The notes under the pieces: generated by a model
Databases searched by the model: none
Told to the model about the DNA's origin: nothing
Seen by the model: the letters and a program-made list of their open reading frames with translations, nothing else
Translations under genes and position numbers: made by a program
Shown: positions 23,151-25,889 of the stretch, in pieces
Layout of the letters: each line of letters starts with the position of its first letter
Position numbering within the stretch: position 1 is the first letter of the stretch
Assembly: GCA_015679605.1 (NCBI GenBank)
Contig: JAAAVE010000002.1
Coordinates: 44,813 to 70,701, forward strand
Reading direction: 5' to 3'
DNA: 25,889 nt
Origin: Podila epigama
Lineage: Eukaryota; Mortierellomycota; Mortierellomycetes; Mortierellales; Mortierellaceae

Positions 23151-24570
23151 TTAGACAATGCGATCCATGTCTCTGGCATAAAACATGGCCTGCTTAATGA
23201 TTTGGTCTGAAGGAATGGTCGACTTTTCATCCTCATCAGAATGGAAGTATACCTTTTGCTCCATTGGGTTAACCTTCCAATTTCTCTACAAGAAGGAAAA
23301 TGAAACCGGGGCGGAATATATGGAAGGGAGTGGTTAAAGAGACAAAATTAAGAGGCCCACAAAAAAAAAAAAAATGAATGAATGAATAAGTATAGTCTTA
23401 CCTCCTTGGCAAAGTTCATAATGTCCTGCATGTTGGTAAAGAAGAGCAGAGTTCCTGCATCTGAAAGTGGCAGGGAGGTATAGGCTTTCTCGCTACAGCT
23501 CGCAATCTCATTCCGAATGGTTCCCATCAAAATATCGATAAAGAACAGGTACTCGGGCGCAGGCACTTCGGACCGTGAGTTCCAAACACGGTTGTAGCTT
23601 CCCTCCATCAATGATTGCTCCAATTTAACGGGGTGCTGAATAGCAGGGTTGTTAATCAACAGGTCGGGATCGATCTGCTCCAGTGCTGTGTGGAAATCCG
23701 AGATACGGTTCTGGGACAAGAGGCAAAGCAAGTTGAGGCCGATCAGGTTGTACTTTAACGAGGATGGTGGGAGGTTGCTGAGATTCCAGATTGAGAGTTT
23801 ATGAGAGAACGAGTAAGATATAGAATGTAATGCTCCGGGTTAAAGAGTGTAACGAGTTATCTTGTGAACAAAAAGGTTCATTAAAAGTAGCCGGACAATG
23901 ATCAACAAGTGAACGGGCAAGTGTCGACATATAGGGATATAACTAACCTGTAGTCACTGTAGTAGGTCTGGAGCTGAGCCATGTATCGTTCAAACGAGGG
24001 GATATCCTTGGTGCGAATACTCCACTGTGCGCCAATCTCGAGGACATCGCCTATAGGAACGATAAAAATGTTGACAGTTTTTTTTAGAAAGTGAATGCCG
24101 TTACAAGGTACTAGGGTGTAGAAAATTGTTTGGAAACATTGTCGTCTTTCTTTTTTTTTTTTTTCTCGGTAATCCCTTACGCGCCAAAGTCAGTTCCTCG
24201 ACGTTGTTTTGTGAGTGCTCGTGTGTAAGATAGGAAAGCTCGATCAAAGCAATCTAACAAGAGGTGGAACAATTAATCAACAGAGAGGGTTGATAGCAAG
24301 TTGTTAGTCCTCTGCTCCGTATCCATGGTTTGCTTCTCGCCTCAGTTCACCTCTTCCCTACTTTTTCTCCTATGCCTTTTGGTCATATTTTTTTTTCTTT
24401 CTCCATTCCCACTTTTCCCATTGTGCTTCGCTCAACAAAGCAATGTCATCCTGTCGCGAACGAACCTTGAGCTGCGATAGGTACTGTCCGCATTTGGCGA
24501 GGTCAGGGTTGGGCTTGTTGTATTCTTGCTTGAGGGTATCGGCCAAGCGTTTGACTTCGGTAATTGCCAT
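23151..24570 (-). CDS. RPN12: 26S proteasome regulatory lid subunit RPN12 (PSMD8)
   Basis: Lid subunit of the 19S regulatory particle; its incorporation completes lid assembly before docking on the base. Exons: 24570-24466, 24253-24181, 24050-23948, 23777-23402, 23285-23151; total 792 nt, 263 aa, between human PSMD8 core and yeast Rpn12 in length. Family markers: the N-terminal helical segment LADTLKQEYNKPNPDLAKCG, then LEIGAQWSIRTKDIPSFERY, LQTYYSDY, LPPSSLKYNLIGLNLLCLLS and the CSN8/PSMD8/EIF3K (PCI-like) region LEQSLMEGSYNRVW near 150-165. The C-terminal winged-helix end is DQIIKQAMFYARDMDRIV. No truncation or odd residue was noticed. No match to the yeast proteasome-associated control element was seen upstream. 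Confidence 0.95.
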
Positions 24571-25105
24571 GACTTTAATTTTAGTGAGGGATTTGGTTTT
24601 TAGTTGATGTCTTTTTCAATGTGTGTCTGTGAAGGGTGTTCAAAGGAAGTCTTTTTGGGATAACTGTGCCCACGCGTCCGCTATCACGGTCACATGATGA
24701 ATACGTCACCCTTGAGATCACGTGAATAGACACACCCACAAACGCGCTTGAAGCAATTTTCGTTGGATGGAGGGCTTTGTGCCACTCTCTTTAGTGAGAC
24801 CATTGAAAGGAGCATGAGATATGTAGGAACAGCATGAAAGCAAACATAGCTCTCTGTACAATAAAAACGCAAAAATGACTATCCACGGTGGCCAGAAGCA
24901 TAGCAAGTCCAGGCCAATTGCATCATTCGTTGGTTGGTAAAATAACAATTCGCCTTCGCCGTCTTTTGGTACGAGAGAAACATGGGGTACACCTTTAACG
25001 TCTTTTTTATCCGACTGTTTGGTGTTTCGTGCTGCAAAATGAAGGATGACTCGACTTGGGAATGGTCACGAATGAATTTTTTGCCTGTTGTGCCTAAAAG
25101 GAATG

Positions 25106-25125
25106 GTCAGTCAGTCAGTCAGTCA
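25106..25125. repeat. (GTCA)5 microsatellite
   Basis: Five perfect tandem copies of GTCA in the gene-free right flank. Confidence 0.95.
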
Positions 25126-25248
25126 AATAAAGAAAAGTGAAAAGAGAAATAGGCTGCGATATTCCAATGAGAAGGAGTCGTGAGGAGGGGTGTTGCTTCT
25201 TGTCATGTTGAGTATCCTCGACGGAAACCAGACTGGGCACACACACAT

Positions 25249-25283
25249 GAGAGAGAGAGAGAGCAAGAGAGAGAGAAAGAGAG
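25249..25283. repeat. (GA)n microsatellite, interrupted
   Basis: A GA dinucleotide tract interrupted by GCAA and AAA, immediately after a short CA tract (CACACACA). Confidence 0.9.
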
Positions 25284-25539
25284 TAACCGAATGACAACAC
25301 ATGAGAACGATGTTACAATTCGAACTACATCTAGTCATTCACCCTTTGCCGACAATTCGTGCACCATTCGCTCATGACATGGCATTGCGTCCCATTCCGT
25401 CTAAAGTTGGGCTGCATAAAGCAAAACCCAAACTACCATCCCAACCACACGGCTTGTCTGGTCTGTTTTCCTGCGCATCCTCAGTCAGTTCTGCCATACA
25501 GTCTTTTCAGTCTCTTCACTGATCCTTCAGTTCTTTGCT

Positions 25540-25770
25540 TTGCTTAACGCCGATCTCCTTCCCACTCTCCCCCTCTCCTGCTCCACACTTCCCCCATTCA
25601 TCCCCCCCTCCCCCCATTCCATCCCATCTCTTTATCTCCTACACTCTCTTAATACCCTTGTTTCCTTATCCAACGTCTTTCAGTCTTTTTTCAAAAAGCA
25701 GTTTTTTTTGAGCCTTTTCTTTTCTTTTCTTTTCTTTCATTCTTTCTTCTCTCTTTCCTTCCCTTCCTTC
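25540..25770 (+). promoter_or_regulatory. Polypyrimidine-rich probable 5' leader/promoter segment
   Basis: Almost entirely C and T on the plus strand, with blocks such as CCCCCCTCCCCCC, CTTTTCTTTTC and CCTTCCCTTCCTTCC. Such tracts commonly precede fungal transcription and translation start sites. The gene itself is not in the window, so the assignment is an inference. Confidence 0.4.
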
Positions 25771-25889
25771 CTTTCTACTAGTTCTTGCTACCTTTGTCGC
25801 CGTTCTCACTCTCAGATTCAGGAAGTTGATACCTCTTTACGCTCACCTCATACCTTTGTCTTCAATACCCTCTTCCCTTTCCTCTGCAT

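Larger units (their letters stand above)
24571..25889. other. Gene-free right flank; RPN12 upstream region and pyrimidine-rich leader of an outside gene
   Basis: 1.3 kb without a recognisable gene. The first few hundred bases are the RPN12 promoter side. Simple repeats occur at 25106-25125 and 25249-25283. From about 25400 to the end the plus strand is strongly C/T-rich with almost no purine runs, including TTTTC repeats near 25715-25738. This resembles promoter and 5' untranslated DNA of a plus-strand gene beginning beyond 25889. No tRNA or long conserved frame was found. Confidence 0.55.

Noticed and set aside
24982-25140. 52-codon open frame beginning MGYTFNVFFIRLFG
   Set aside because: Superficially like an ARF-type N-terminus, but it has no GTPase motifs, ends in the GTCA microsatellite and has no supporting donor.
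1-25889. A functional gene cluster or undescribed system across the window
   Set aside because: The seven genes belong to well-known, unrelated housekeeping families with ordinary spacing; nothing ties them into one pathway.

Overview
The window is nuclear DNA of an intron-rich fungus. Seven genes with 57 complete spliceosomal introns (mostly 78-130 nt, GT-AG except one GC-AG) can be rebuilt by requiring phase-consistent junctions and conserved protein families. The short uniform introns and the gene set fit an early-diverging lineage such as Mucoromycota/Mortierellomycotina. That placement is an inference from gene style, not from a marker. No bacterial, viral, transposon, rRNA, tRNA or CRISPR feature was recognised.

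Layout, left to right. (1) 14-10292, minus: VPS13, the giant bridge-like lipid transfer protein, 17 exons in view, 2831 codons; its C-terminus lies beyond base 1. (2) 10819-12150, minus: SET/Vps75-type NAP-family histone chaperone, 6 exons, 222 aa. (3) 12353-17531, plus: M16-family zinc metallopeptidase of the large YOL098C-like group, 23 exons including an 8-nt microexon, 1007 aa. (4) 17597-19643, minus: DDX20/Gemin3-like DEAD-box RNA helicase, 3 exons, 606 aa. (5) 19937-21130, plus: syntaxin-8-like Qc-SNARE, 5 exons, 232 aa. (6) 21593-22966, plus: quinolinate phosphoribosyltransferase (BNA6/QPRT), 5 exons, 290 aa. (7) 23151-24570, minus: 26S proteasome lid subunit RPN12, 5 exons, 263 aa. The right end (24571-25889) holds no recognisable gene and becomes pyrimidine-rich, as expected upstream of a plus-strand gene starting outside the window.

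The genes are unrelated housekeeping functions: membrane lipid transfer, chromatin, proteolysis, RNP assembly, endosomal fusion, NAD synthesis and proteasome. They form divergent pairs (SET/M16 and DDX20/STX8) and convergent pairs (M16/DDX20 with 65 bp between stops, BNA6/RPN12 with 184 bp). I see no gene cluster or undescribed system. The points worth a second look are small: the 8-nt microexon, the GC-AG intron in VPS13, a histidine at the SNARE zero-layer position, a decayed 24-bp minisatellite, and two VPS13 splice sites that could give in-frame isoforms.
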